A DNA stretch of 64,000 nucleotides from Actinomycetota bacterium (GTDB lineage Bacteria; Actinomycetota; Actinomycetes; Actinomycetales; Dermatophilaceae), in contig JAIUOP010000010.1 of NCBI GenBank assembly GCA_020161815.1, forward strand, positions 31,050-95,049. The letters run 5' to 3'. A model generated the notes under the pieces. It saw nothing but the letters and a program-made list of their open reading frames with translations, was not told where the DNA came from and did not search any database. How positions within the stretch are numbered: the first letter of the stretch is position 1; each line of letters opens with the position of its first letter. The position numbers and the translations under genes were made by a program. Positions 17,495 to 27,588 of the stretch are shown here, piece after piece.

Positions 17495-17586
17495 CCCCAA
17501 CCTCTGCTAGCAGAGGAAAGTTCACGGCACCCCAAGGAGCTCCATGGGGTGACGTGACGTGAGCCGTCTTAGCAGAGGTTGCGGGG
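17495..17586. repeat. Nested inverted-repeat element between convergent genes
   Basis: Terminal arms CCCCAACCTCTGCTAG (17495-17510) and TTAGCAGAGGTTGCGGGG (17569-17586) are near-perfect inverted copies. The left arm also continues into a full palindrome, CCTCTGCTAGCAGAGG (17501-17516). The centre has a nested hairpin CACCCC...GGAGCTCC...GGGGTG. It could act as a two-way terminator or be a miniature mobile element; no coding potential is seen. Confidence 0.6.
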
Positions 17587-17596
17587 AGTGGCGGGG

Positions 17597-19270
<1,674 letters not shown>

Positions 19271-19305
19271 GGGCCCAAATCTAGCCGCCCACTACAGTTG
19301 AGCAC

Positions 19306-19599
19306 GTGATCTTCAAGGCCGTGGGTGACTCGCGCCCGTACCCCGACCACGGGCTGACCTCCCGCCAGTGGACGGACGTGGCGCCGCGACTGGTGCGCCT
19401 CGACGACCTCATCACCACCAAGCGCACGCTCGACCTGCAGATGCTCCTCTCCGAGGACTCCACCTTCTACGGCGACCTGTTCGCCCACGTCGTGGAGTGG
19501 CAGGGCGAGCTCTACCTCGAGGACGGACTGCACCGCGCCCTGCGCGCAGCCATCCACCAGCGACCCACCCTCCACGCCCGCGTATTCGTCGTGCCATGA
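19306..19599 (+). CDS. Conserved actinobacterial small protein (annotated elsewhere as VapB-family)
   Basis: A 97-residue protein, start GTG 19306, highly conserved in actinobacteria (IFKAVGDSRPYPDHGLTSRQW, LITTKRTLDLQMLLSEDSTFYGD, ELYLEDGLHRALRAAIHQRP). Databases often call it a VapB-type antitoxin, but no PIN-domain toxin is next to it; its partner here is always-coupled LytR_C, overlapping by ATGA. A toxin-antitoxin role is therefore doubtful. It could be a small regulator linked to the cell envelope. Confidence is for the gene, not for an antitoxin role. Confidence 0.8.
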   Translation: MIFKAVGDSRPYPDHGLTSRQWTDVAPRLVRLDDLITTKRTLDLQMLLSEDSTFYGDLFAHVVEWQGELYLEDGLHRALRAAIHQRPTLHARVFVVP

Positions 19600-20192
19600 G
19601 CCGCGACGAGGGGTACGACGAGGCCTACGACGAGGACGCCTACGAGGAGTCCCCGGCGGAGGCCGCGCACCGTCGCCGCCGCCGCAAGTCCCTCATCACA
19701 GTGGGCGTCCTGCTGCTCGCGCTCTTCTTCGCGTTCTGGTGGGCCTACTCCTACTACAAGGCGAGCTCCACCGGCTCGAGCACGACGACGGCTGCCTGCC
19801 GCACGCCCGGCCCCGAGGAGATGACGCCGGCCAAGGTCACGGTCAACGTCTACAACTCCACCACGCGTGCCGGCTTGGCCGCCTCCGCCGCCCAGGAGTT
19901 CACGGCCCAGGGGTATGCCGTGGGCGCGGTCGCCAACGACCCCCTCAAGCATGAGGTGGCCGGGCCGGCGGAGGTCCGCTTCGGGCCGGCGGGCAAGGCC
20001 GGCGCCGACCTCGTGCTCGCCTCACTCGGTGAAGGTGCGGTCGTCGTCGAGGACCAGCGAGCGGATGCGACCGTCGACGTGGCGCTCGGACAGGCCTACG
20101 TCAAGCTCGGCCCCCTCCCCGGTCCGGCCGACGGGCGTCCGCTCTGCACGGCACCCTCCGCGTCGGCCACGCCGAGCCCGGCCGCTTCGTGA
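19596..20192 (+). CDS. Membrane-anchored LytR C-terminal domain protein
   Basis: A 198-residue protein with an acidic N-terminus (SRDEGYDEAYDEDAYEES), an RRRRRK stop-transfer, one transmembrane helix (LITVGVLLLALFFAFWWAY, near residue 30-50) and an extracytoplasmic LytR_C domain (KVTVNVYNSTTRAGLAASAA to VKLGPLPGPADG). LytR_C domains occur at the end of LCP ligases that attach polymers to peptidoglycan; here the catalytic LCP domain is absent, so it is probably an accessory or binding protein. It overlaps its neighbours on both sides, suggesting an operon with the VapB-like and CHAD genes. Confidence 0.88.
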   Translation: MSRDEGYDEAYDEDAYEESPAEAAHRRRRRKSLITVGVLLLALFFAFWWAYSYYKASSTGSSTTTAACRTPGPEEMTPAKVTVNVYNSTTRAGLAASAAQEFTAQGYAVGAVANDPLKHEVAGPAEVRFGPAGKAGADLVLASLGEGAVVVEDQRADATVDVALGQAYVKLGPLPGPADGRPLCTAPSASATPSPAAS

Positions 20193-21040
20193 CCGAGCCC
20201 CGGAAGGCAGCCTCCGTCGCCCTGGCGCCTGGCGCGACGACGGTCGAGACCTTCACGGCCGTCATGGCCGAGTGCAACGCCCACTGGCGCGCCAACGCCC
20301 CCGTCGTCCTCAGCGATCGGGCACCGGAGGCACTGCACCAGACCCGGGTCGGCATCCGGCGCCTCCGCTCGGCCCTCTCGCTCTTCGGGCGGGCGCTCGA
20401 TGACCCCCAGGTGCCCTGGCTCAAGGACGAGATTCGCACGCTCGCGCTGCCGCTCGGCGAGGCGCGCGACCTCGACGTCTTCCTCGCCGGGAACCTCGCC
20501 CCCGCCCTCGACGCCGAGCTGCACGCACTCGTCGCCAGCCGTCGCGATGCCGCCTATGACACCGTCACCGCCCTGCTGTCCTCCCGGTCCTGGCAGGACA
20601 CCTGGAGCCTTCTCGACCGATTCCTCGACCATGCGCCCTGGGGAGCCGATCCGCAGGAGCGGGGCCGGGACCGGGCGGTGCTCATCCTCGAGCGGCGGTG
20701 GCGCCGCCTGCTGCGCCGCGGGGCCGCCCTGGACGCGTTGACGCCCACGGAGCGCCATCGCGTCCGGATCGAGGGCAAGAAGCTTCGCTACGGCATCCAG
20801 TTCCTCGCCGACCTCTTCCCCGACGCCGCAGGCACGCCACCGACGGCCTTCGCCGACGCGCTCGGCCTGCTCCAGGACGCTCTCGGGGTGCTCAATGACG
20901 TCCACACCCAGGAGCTGATCCTGGCCTCCGTCGGGGCCCCTCGACCCGAGGTCGACACCCGGTCCGTCGTGCAGGAGGCCGTGCGGGTCATGGGCGAGAC
21001 GGCTGCGCTGCAACCGTTCTGGCGATCCACGACGGGATAG
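20189..21040 (+). CDS. CHAD domain protein
   Basis: A 283-residue, helix-rich CHAD (conserved histidine alpha-helical) domain protein. The signature parts are seen: EALHQTRVGIRRLRSALSLF (His and Arg residues that bind anions), LPLGEARDLDVF, and HRVRIEGKKLRYGIQFL. CHAD domains bind inorganic polyphosphate, often in granules; no fused CYTH triphosphatase domain is present here. The GTG start overlaps the LytR_C gene stop. Predicted to be cytosolic. Confidence 0.9.
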   Translation: MTEPRKAASVALAPGATTVETFTAVMAECNAHWRANAPVVLSDRAPEALHQTRVGIRRLRSALSLFGRALDDPQVPWLKDEIRTLALPLGEARDLDVFLAGNLAPALDAELHALVASRRDAAYDTVTALLSSRSWQDTWSLLDRFLDHAPWGADPQERGRDRAVLILERRWRRLLRRGAALDALTPTERHRVRIEGKKLRYGIQFLADLFPDAAGTPPTAFADALGLLQDALGVLNDVHTQELILASVGAPRPEVDTRSVVQEAVRVMGETAALQPFWRSTTG

Positions 21041-21095
21041 GTCCGATCCACCCAGAGGCTGGCGGCGGGGCACCCGGACGGCGGTCGAGTCCTGG

Positions 21096-22349
21096 TCAGG
21101 CGGGTGCGGCAGCGGTGGCCTTCGCGATGACGGGGCGCACCGTCAGGCCCTGGACGATGATCGAGAAGAGCACCACGGCATACGTGGCCGTGACGAGGGT
21201 CGAGCGGTGGGGTCCGGGAGGAAGGCCGAGGGCGAGGCTGATCGCGATGCCACCGCGCAACCCTCCCCAGGTCAGCAAGGTGGTCGTCCAGGGGCCATAG
21301 CTGCCGAACATCGGCAGGGTGCGCAAGGGGACACCGACGCTGACCCAGCGCGCGACGAGGGCCAACGGGATGATGAGGATTCCGGCGGCGACCTGGCCGG
21401 CGCTGGTGGGGGTGAGCAGCACGTCGAGGCCGATGAAGGTGAAGAGCAGGATGTTGAGGACCTGGTCGAGGGTGGACCAGAAGCCCTCGACCTGGTGGGC
21501 CGTGTCAACGGCGAGGACCTCGTGCTTGCGAGCGGAGACGACGAGGCCGGCGACCACCATCGCGATCGGGCCGCTGACCCCGAGGGCCAGCGCGGCGGCA
21601 TACCCGGCGATGACCATGGTGAGGGTGACGAGCACCTCGAGACCGGGGTCGGTGATCGTCCCCAGCATGCGGACCCCGAGCCAGCCGAGGACCGCGCCGA
21701 AGAGCATGCCGCCCAGGGCTTCCTGGGCGAACAGCAGGGCGGCGGCCCCGGGTCCCTCGACCGGATGACCGCCCAGGCTCAGGCCGGCGAACGAGCCGAC
21801 CGCGAGGAAGACGACGATGCCGACGCCGTCGTTGAAGAGCGCCTCACCGCTGATGAGGGTCTCGATCCGCTTCGGGACCTTGGCGCGCTTGAGCATGTCG
21901 AGGACGGCCACCGGGTCGGTCGGGGAGATGAGCGCCCCGAAGATCAGTGCCCAGATGAGCGGAATGCCCAGGCCCAGCACGGTGAAGACACCCCAGGCCC
22001 CGAGACCGATGAGGGCCGTGCTCACCAGCGTCGCGCCCACGGCGAGCACGGTGATCGGCCAGCGTTGGCGCAGCATCTCGGGCGCGTCGAGCTCGAGGGC
22101 GCCGGCGAAGAGCAGGACGCTGAGGATCCCCTGGAGCAGGAAGGTCGACAGGTCCAGGCGGGTCAGGATGCCGGAGAGCTCCCCGGCCAGGCCGAAGTCG
22201 ATGCCGAGGGCGTGGGCCCCGATGAGGACGAGCGCGGAGACCGCCCCCGCCATGGTGACCCCGACGGTCGCGGGGGCCTTGATCCACCGGTCGTTGATCC
22301 ACGCCAGGATCGCCGTCGCCGTCAGGAGGACACCGACCGCAGCGAACAT
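21096..22349 (-). CDS. Cation:proton antiporter, CPA1 (NhaP-like) family
   Basis: A 417-residue membrane protein with about twelve hydrophobic segments. The CPA1 core is clear: FGALISPTDPVAVLDMLKR, SGEALFNDGVGIVVFLAVGS (the ND pair of the ion-binding site) and LTWGGLRGGIAISLALGLP. Start ATG at 22347-22349 removes an upstream Arg-rich extension that has no family match. It probably exchanges Na+ or K+ for H+. The broken DedA gene lies directly upstream. Confidence 0.92.
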   Translation of the reverse strand: MFAAVGVLLTATAILAWINDRWIKAPATVGVTMAGAVSALVLIGAHALGIDFGLAGELSGILTRLDLSTFLLQGILSVLLFAGALELDAPEMLRQRWPITVLAVGATLVSTALIGLGAWGVFTVLGLGIPLIWALIFGALISPTDPVAVLDMLKRAKVPKRIETLISGEALFNDGVGIVVFLAVGSFAGLSLGGHPVEGPGAAALLFAQEALGGMLFGAVLGWLGVRMLGTITDPGLEVLVTLTMVIAGYAAALALGVSGPIAMVVAGLVVSARKHEVLAVDTAHQVEGFWSTLDQVLNILLFTFIGLDVLLTPTSAGQVAAGILIIPLALVARWVSVGVPLRTLPMFGSYGPWTTTLLTWGGLRGGIAISLALGLPPGPHRSTLVTATYAVVLFSIIVQGLTVRPVIAKATAAAPA

Positions 22350-22354
22350 GGGCG

Positions 22355-22743
22355 TCAGGCTATCCGGCGGCGGCGGACATGGTGGACGGCTACCGCCGCA
22401 ACGACGATGACCACGACGACGGCCGCCGCACCGCCGCCCAACCACTGCGCGACGCGTTCGTAGGACAGGCCGGCGAAGTAGCCCCCGAGCACCACGGCGA
22501 GTCCCCAGGCGATGCCTCCGGTCGCGTTCCAGGGCAGGAAGGTCCGGTAGGGCATCCCGGACCAGCCGGCGAGGGCGGGCATGACAGCCCGAGGTAGGCA
22601 CTGACTCCGCCGAGGATCGCGACCGTCTCCCCAGGCACCACGAACCCGACGAACAGCGCGTCCTCGACGAAGACGATGGTGAACGTGATCAGGTAGATGA
22701 GCCAGGCCGGCTGGTCGAGGATCTGGCGGAGGAAGGCGTCCAC
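22355..22743 (-). pseudogene. DedA-family membrane protein gene with an internal deletion and frame change
   Basis: From 22743 the frame reads a normal DedA N-terminus (MDAFLRQILDQPAWLIYLIT, VFVEDALFVGFVVPGETVAI) up to GGVSAYLG near 22590. The rest of the gene continues in another frame with AVMPALAGWSGMPYRTFLPW and the hydrophobic C-terminus to 22355. Intact family members have about 200 residues; roughly 80 residues between these points, including the usual FxGRF-type region, are missing. This is the second such deletion in the window, so assembly error should be considered alongside true gene loss. DedA proteins are tied to membrane lipid homeostasis. Confidence 0.85.
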
Positions 22744-22845
22744 GCCGACCAGTCTCCCGCGCCCCGCTGAGTGCGCGCTGGGCGCCCCTGCGGTGCCGAC
22801 CCAGGGGCCGCGGTGGTCGGCTCATGAGAGTCCCAGGAAGGCGAG

Positions 22846-22873
22846 AGCGCCGGTCCGTTTTGAGACCGGCGCT
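22846..22873 (-). terminator. Hairpin downstream of tRNA-Ser(CGA)
   Basis: Arms AGCGCCGGTC and GACCGGCGCT around an 8-nt loop, 14 bases past the 3' end of the tRNA on its strand. Confidence 0.75.
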
Positions 22874-22886
22874 TCGCTGTGGAACT

Positions 22887-22976
22887 TGGCGGTGGCGGTG
22901 GGATTTGAACCCACGGTGGAGTCACCCCCACACACGCTTTCGAGGCGTGCTCCTTTGGCCGCTCGGACACGCCACC
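22887..22976 (-). tRNA. tRNA-Ser, anticodon CGA
   Basis: On the minus strand the acceptor GGTGGCG pairs with CGCCACC, followed by the discriminator G and an encoded CCA. The anticodon loop CTCGAAA gives CGA. The long variable arm and the T-loop GGTTCAAATCC fit class II serine tRNAs. Confidence 0.95.
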
Positions 22977-23061
22977 GCCGACGAGGATACGGCAGCGGTG
23001 GACGACCGGCGAAATCCTCGGCCCGCGCTCCCGGCCCGAACCCCCTACCCCGAGCATGCGC

Positions 23062-23092
23062 GTGCCCCCGCGCCTGGAAGGCGCGGGGGCAC
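23062..23092 (-). terminator. Terminator of the GlsB-like gene
   Basis: A perfect 13-bp stem, GTGCCCCCGCGCC with GGCGCGGGGGCAC, and a short TGGAA loop, 15 bases beyond the stop codon at 23107. Confidence 0.85.
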
Positions 23093-23106
23093 ATCACGTG
23101 CGGGAC

Positions 23107-23367
23107 TCAGGCGCGGCGGCGCGAGCCCGTCACCATGCCGACGATCCACAGCAGGATGCAGGCGCCGACGAGGGCGGTGAGGAAGCTGGCGATGAGGCCG
23201 CCGCTGCCACCAAGGCCGAGCAGGCCGAGGAGGAAGCCACCGAGCAGACCGCCGACGATGCCGACGACGATGTTGAGCAGGATGCCCTGCTGGGCGTCCG
23301 TGCCCATGATCTTGCTGGCGATCCAGCCCGCGAGACCGCCGATGATGATCCAACCGATGAAGCCCAT
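23107..23367 (-). CDS. GlsB/YeaQ/YmgE-family stress-response membrane protein
   Basis: An 86-residue hydrophobic protein with three transmembrane segments and the Gly-rich repeats typical of the transglycosylase-associated family (IIIGGLAGWIASKIMGTDAQ, NIVVGIVGGLLGGFLLGLLG). It is a single gene with its own hairpin. Family members rise in stationary phase or stress; mechanism unknown. Confidence 0.92.
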   Translation of the reverse strand: MGFIGWIIIGGLAGWIASKIMGTDAQQGILLNIVVGIVGGLLGGFLLGLLGLGGSGGLIASFLTALVGACILLWIVGMVTGSRRRA

Positions 23368-23467
23368 GTGAGGGTCCTTTCATCTTCGTGGCGCACCGGT
23401 GTCTCCGGCCGCCGCTGGGACGAGTTTAAACAAACCTTCGACACGAAGGCCATTTCGCTCCCGACTT

Positions 23468-23965
23468 TCACAAGTTCTCGCGGCGCGCCTCGAAGAAGCC
23501 GCGCAGCAGGGCCGCCGACTCCTCGGCCGCGACCCCGCCGATCACCTCGAGGCGGTGCAGCGCCCGGGAGTCCCGGGCGAGGTCCCACACCGACCCGCAG
23601 GCCCCCGCCTTGTCGTCCCAGGCCCCGAAGACGACCCGCTCGACCCGTGCCTGCTGCGCCGCCCAGCAGCACATCGGGCAGGGCTCGAGCGTGACGACCA
23701 GGGTCGCCCCGTCCAACCGCCACGACCCCGTATGCCGTGCCGCCGCTCCCAGCGCGGCCACCTCCGCGTGGCCCAGGACATCGCCGACGGCCTCCCGGTC
23801 ATTCGCGCCGGAACCGATCACGAGCCCCTCGGCATCGAGCACGACCGCCCCCACCGGCACGTCCCCGGCCCGACCCGCCTCGGCGGCAAGGGCCAGCGCG
23901 GAGGTCATGGCCACGGCATACCTCGGATCGACGGGGGCGACCCGAGCGCGCGGGGAGGTGCTCAC
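23468..23965 (-). CDS. tadA: tRNA adenosine(34) deaminase / nucleoside deaminase
   Basis: Converts A34 to inosine in tRNA-Arg(ACG). The 165-residue protein has the zinc-dependent deaminase signature: HAEVAAL for the first ligand and catalytic Glu, and LEPCPMCCWAAQQARVERVV for the Cys pair. The GTG at 23963-23965 is the likely start, giving a short leader before ALALAAEAGRAGDVPVGAVV; starting further upstream would enter the divergent upp promoter. The other start option is ATG in AVAMTSAL. TadA next to upp and tRNA-Ser is a common actinobacterial arrangement. Confidence 0.9.
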   Translation of the reverse strand: MSTSPRARVAPVDPRYAVAMTSALALAAEAGRAGDVPVGAVVLDAEGLVIGSGANDREAVGDVLGHAEVAALGAAARHTGSWRLDGATLVVTLEPCPMCCWAAQQARVERVVFGAWDDKAGACGSVWDLARDSRALHRLEVIGGVAAEESAALLRGFFEARRENL

Positions 23966-23981
23966 GCGGTAAGTTTCGCCC

Positions 23982-24620
23982 ATGCGCGTCCATGTCGCCG
24001 ACCACCCGCTCATCGCCCACAAGCTCACCTACCTGCGGGACAAGCGGACCGACTCCCCGACCTTCCGCCGGTTGGCCGAGGAGCTGATGACGCTGCTCGC
24101 GTATGAGGCGACGCGGGAGGTGCGGGTCGAGCCGTTCGAGATCGAGACGCCGGTCGCGCCGACGACGGGGATCAAGCTGGCCAACCCCAAGCCGCTCATC
24201 GTGCCGATCCTGCGCGCCGGCCTCGGGATGCTCGAGGGCATGACCCGGCTGCTGCCGAGCGCCGAGGTCGGCTTCCTCGGGATGCAGCGCGACGAAGAAA
24301 CGCTGGCGATCACGACCTACGCCAACCGCCTGCCCGACGACCTCACCGGTCGTCAGGTCTACGTCCTCGACCCGATGCTCGCCACCGGCGGCTCGATGGG
24401 CGATGCGATCCAGTTCCTCGCCGACCGCGGCGCCTCGGACATCACGGCGGTCTGCCTGCTCGCCGCCCCAGAGGGCATCGCCGCCCTCGAGGCCCGCTGC
24501 GCCGACCTCTCGCTGCCGATCACCCTCGTCACCGGCTCGGTCGACGAGCGGCTCAACGAGCACGGCTACATCGTGCCGGGCCTGGGCGACGCCGGCGACC
24601 GCCTCTACGGCGTCGTCTGA
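23982..24620 (+). CDS. upp: Uracil phosphoribosyltransferase
   Basis: Salvages uracil to UMP using PRPP. The 212-residue length is standard. The PRPP loop is [18 protein letters not shown] (about residues 126-143), the uracil-binding end is [16 protein letters not shown], and the N-terminus [20 protein letters not shown] is typical. It is transcribed away from tadA. An imperfect hairpin follows. Confidence 0.97.
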   Translation: MRVHVADHPLIAHKLTYLRDKRTDSPTFRRLAEELMTLLAYEATREVRVEPFEIETPVAPTTGIKLANPKPLIVPILRAGLGMLEGMTRLLPSAEVGFLGMQRDEETLAITTYANRLPDDLTGRQVYVLDPMLATGGSMGDAIQFLADRGASDITAVCLLAAPEGIAALEARCADLSLPITLVTGSVDERLNEHGYIVPGLGDAGDRLYGVV

Positions 24621-24626
24621 ACCCGC

Positions 24627-24692
24627 CACCTGCGCGAGTCGTGTGACTGACGACGGGCCGGAGCACGAGCTGAGTCACACGACCGAGGTGGT
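24627..24692 (+). terminator. Imperfect hairpin after upp
   Basis: CCACCT-GCGCGA-GTCGTGTGACT (24627-24649) pairs with AGTCACACGAC-CGAGGTGG (24674-24692), leaving small internal mismatches and a 24-nt loop. Position just past the upp stop supports a terminator role. Confidence 0.55.
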
Positions 24693-24804
24693 GGCTGGGA
24701 CGACACGCGGGTAGTCGCCTCACACGTCACACCCGTCACATCCGTCAAGATGGTCAGATCGGGTGTGCACTCGGCACCCCCCTGCGAGCCCTGGAGTGAC
24801 CGTC

Positions 24805-24972
24805 ATGCCCCCGATCAAGAAGATCGTCCTGTGGCTGCTGGTCATCTTCATGCTCTACGCCATCTTCGTCTCCCCCAACGAGGCCGCCTCCCTCGTCGGC
24901 ACGGTCTGGGACATCCTCGTCAACGGCGTCCGCAACGTCGCCCGCTTCTTCGACGCCCTCATCAACCGGTGA
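24805..24972 (+). CDS. 55-residue single-span membrane protein
   Basis: Starts at ATG 24805 with GGAG about 8 bases before it. The N-terminal helix IVLWLLVIFMLYAIFV spans the membrane, and the C-terminal part (VWDILVNGVRNVARFFDALI) is amphipathic. It lies 10 bases before the PH-domain gene, so they are probably one operon. Similar small proteins sit beside PH-domain genes in other actinobacteria; function unknown. Confidence 0.7.
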   Translation: MPPIKKIVLWLLVIFMLYAIFVSPNEAASLVGTVWDILVNGVRNVARFFDALINR

Positions 24973-24982
24973 GCCGGCGGCC

Positions 24983-25858
24983 ATGGCCCGCCTCCAACTC
25001 GTCGGCCGGGACCGACTCGATCGGGACCTGAGGCGCTACCTCATCGACGGCGAGCGCGTCGTCGTCTCGGTGCGCAAGCACTGGATGAGCGAGCTGCGAC
25101 CGGCCCTCGCCTTCACCGGCGCGCTGATCCTCGCCGTCTGGATGGACATCAACGCACCGGACACCGCCGCCGGGGCATCCGCCGCACAGGCCTTCTGGGC
25201 GCTCTGGCTCGGCACCTGCGTATGGCTCGGCTGGCGCGTCCTGAACTGGCGGCGCGACTGGTTCATCGCCACCGACAAGCGCTTCCTGCTCTTCTACGGA
25301 TTCATCCACCGCCGCGTCGCCATGATGCCGCTGATGAAGGTCACCGACCTGACCTTCCACCGCTCGATCCTGGGCCGCATCCTGGGCTACGGCGACTTCC
25401 GGCTCGAGTCGGCCGGGCAGGACCAGGCCCTCTCCCGCATCGACTTCATCCCCGAGGCCGACCGCCACTACCGCGCCGTGTGCGCCGTCCTCTTCGGCGA
25501 CAAGGACGCCCTCTTCGCCCCCGACGACGACGACTTCGACGAGGGCGATGACGGGGACGAGCCCGTCGACCCTCGCCACCCCGGCGGCGGCGACGGCCAC
25601 CTCCTCAGCCCCCCGAGTCACCCCGAGCCGTATGCCGGTGAGCCGGCCTGGGAGGTCGGGCACGGCATACCGGAGGGCTGGGAGGAGGCCCACGCGGACC
25701 CGACGGGTGAGTCCCTCTATCGCAGTGAGGATCTCATGCGGTCGGCTCGGCTGGAGGACACCGGGGAGATCCCCGTCGTCGTCGCGCGACCCATGCCCGG
25801 CGCGCGCCGACCGGCCACGCCGGCGCGCGGTCCGCGCCCGGGTCGACGACGCTACTGA
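24983..25858 (+). CDS. Bacterial PH-domain membrane protein
   Basis: A 291-residue protein: two hydrophobic segments (residues about 40-57 and 65-87), then a bacterial PH (YdbS-like) domain with DWFIATDKRFLLFYGFIHRRV and LMKVTDLTFHRSILGRILGYG, then a long acidic, disordered tail (DDDDFDEGDDGDEPVD) ending in an Arg-rich stretch. Such proteins are membrane associated and of unknown function. It is preceded by the 55-residue membrane protein. Confidence 0.88.
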   Translation: MARLQLVGRDRLDRDLRRYLIDGERVVVSVRKHWMSELRPALAFTGALILAVWMDINAPDTAAGASAAQAFWALWLGTCVWLGWRVLNWRRDWFIATDKRFLLFYGFIHRRVAMMPLMKVTDLTFHRSILGRILGYGDFRLESAGQDQALSRIDFIPEADRHYRAVCAVLFGDKDALFAPDDDDFDEGDDGDEPVDPRHPGGGDGHLLSPPSHPEPYAGEPAWEVGHGIPEGWEEAHADPTGESLYRSEDLMRSARLEDTGEIPVVVARPMPGARRPATPARGPRPGRRRY

Positions 25859-25933
25859 CCAGTTGGTGGCTCATCGGGCGCTGGGGAGCTCCGAGGGTCT
25901 AGGTTTCGCACTATCACAGAAAGGGGTGGCGTC

Positions 25934-27427
25934 ATGAGTGTGATGCGCACGAAGACGATCGAGCAGACGATCCGTGAGGGTGATGAGCCGGAGTACCAGC
26001 TCAAGAAGAAGCTGACCGCGCTCGACCTCACCGTGTTCGGCGTCGGCGTGGTCATCGGCGCCGGCATCTTCACGGTGGCCGGGCGCGCCGCCCACAGCCT
26101 GGCCGGACCGGCGATCCTCATCTCCTTCGTCGTCGCCGCCGTGTGCTGTGGGCTCGCCGCCCTCTGCTACGCCGAGTTCGCCTCGGCGATCCCGGTGTCC
26201 GGGTCGGCCTACACCTTCTCCTACGCCTCGCTCGGCGAGATCGTGGCCTGGATCATCGGCTGGGACCTGCTCCTCGAGCTCATGCTCGGCGCGGCCGTGG
26301 TCGCGCAGGGGTGGTCTGCCTACCTCGGGGTCTTCCTCGGGCGGCTCGGGATCACGATCCCGGAGTCGGTGGCCTACGGCTCGTCGTTCGACCTGCCGGC
26401 CTTCGTGCTTGTCGCCGTCCTCACGATCCTCGTGACGATCGGCATCCAGGAGTCGATGCGGGTCAACATGGTGCTCGTCGCACTCAAGGTCGGCATCGTC
26501 CTGTTCGTCATCATCGCGGGCATCGGCTACATCAAGACCTCGAACTACACCCCCTTCATCCCCCCGACCCAGGCGACCGAGGGCAGCGCCACGACGCTGG
26601 AGGCACCGCTCATCCAGACGATCTTCGGCTTGACGCCGTCCGCCTTCGGCATCGGCGGCATCCTCGCGGGTGCCTCGCTCGTCTTCTTCGCCTACATCGG
26701 CTTCGACGTTGTCGCCACCACGGCCGAGGAGGCCAAGAACCCCGCGCGTGACCTGCCGCGCGGCATCATCGGCTCGCTCGTGATCTGCACCCTCCTCTAC
26801 TGCGCCGTCGCCCTCGTCATGACCGGGATGGTCCGCTACGACCAGCTGTCCTCCGAGGCCTCGCTGGCCAAGATCTTCGAGGACGTGGGCAAGCCGGGCT
26901 ACGCCACCCTCATCGCCGCCGGCGCCGTCGCGGGCCTCACGACGGTCGTCATGACCCTGCTCATCGGCAGCTCGCGAGTGGTGTTCGCGATGTCGCGGGA
27001 CTGGCTGCTGCCGCCGAGCCTGGGCAAGACCAACGCCCGCACCGGGACCCCGGTCAAGATCACGCTGGGCATCGGCCTGCTCGTCGCGCTGACCGCGGCA
27101 CTGACCCCGATCGGCAAGCTCGAGTACATGATCAACATCGGCACGTTGACGGCCTTCTTCCTCGTCTCGCTCGCCGTGCCGGTGCTGCGCAAGCGCCGCC
27201 CGGACTTCAACCGCCCCTTCAAGGTGCCCTTCTCCCCATGGCTGCCGTGGCTGTCGGCGGCGATCTGCACCTACCTCATGCTGACCCTGCCGCTCGAGAC
27301 GTGGATCCGCTTCGCGATCTGGATGGCGCTCGGCTTCCTCATCTACTTCGTCTACGGCTACAAGCGCTCGCGCCTGTCGGGCAACCCGAACCCGAGCGGC
27401 GACCTGCCCTCGATGACGTCGACCTGA
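25934..27427 (+). CDS. APC-superfamily amino acid permease
   Basis: A 497-residue secondary transporter with twelve predicted membrane segments. The first segment has the APC signature GVGVVIGAGIFTVAGRAAHS, followed by SGSAYTFSYASLGEIVAWII, and the FFAYIGFDVVATTAEEAKNP block near residue 260, which resembles YfnA/CAT-type cationic amino acid carriers. Start ATG 25934 has GAAAGGGGTGG just upstream; the region before it (TAGGTTTCGCACTAT) is less GC-rich and may hold the promoter. A strong two-way terminator separates it from pntB. Confidence 0.92.
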   Translation: MSVMRTKTIEQTIREGDEPEYQLKKKLTALDLTVFGVGVVIGAGIFTVAGRAAHSLAGPAILISFVVAAVCCGLAALCYAEFASAIPVSGSAYTFSYASLGEIVAWIIGWDLLLELMLGAAVVAQGWSAYLGVFLGRLGITIPESVAYGSSFDLPAFVLVAVLTILVTIGIQESMRVNMVLVALKVGIVLFVIIAGIGYIKTSNYTPFIPPTQATEGSATTLEAPLIQTIFGLTPSAFGIGGILAGASLVFFAYIGFDVVATTAEEAKNPARDLPRGIIGSLVICTLLYCAVALVMTGMVRYDQLSSEASLAKIFEDVGKPGYATLIAAGAVAGLTTVVMTLLIGSSRVVFAMSRDWLLPPSLGKTNARTGTPVKITLGIGLLVALTAALTPIGKLEYMINIGTLTAFFLVSLAVPVLRKRRPDFNRPFKVPFSPWLPWLSAAICTYLMLTLPLETWIRFAIWMALGFLIYFVYGYKRSRLSGNPNPSGDLPSMTST

Positions 27428-27496
27428 CCCAGCTGACCCGGCTGACCCGGATTCCTCACCCGATGTCGGGGCAGACGAAGACCGGCATGGTGCGTG

Positions 27497-27545
27497 AAAA
27501 AGGGTTCGGCATCTACCGATCACCGGTAGATGCCGAACCCTTTTT
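27497..27545. terminator. Bidirectional terminator between the permease gene and pntB
   Basis: A perfect 22-bp stem: AAAAAGGGTTCGGCATC... (27497-27518) with ...GATGCCGAACCCTTTTT (27524-27545), and a 5-nt loop. A-run and T-run ends allow termination in both directions. Confidence 0.93.
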
Positions 27546-27588
27546 GACCCGCACCAGCTGAGGCCGCACCCGCAGGCCGGACCCAGCC

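Noticed and set aside
19306..19599. Toxin-antitoxin system based on the VapB-like gene
   Set aside because: No PIN-domain or other toxin is adjacent, and the conserved partner is a LytR_C gene. I kept the gene but not the system.
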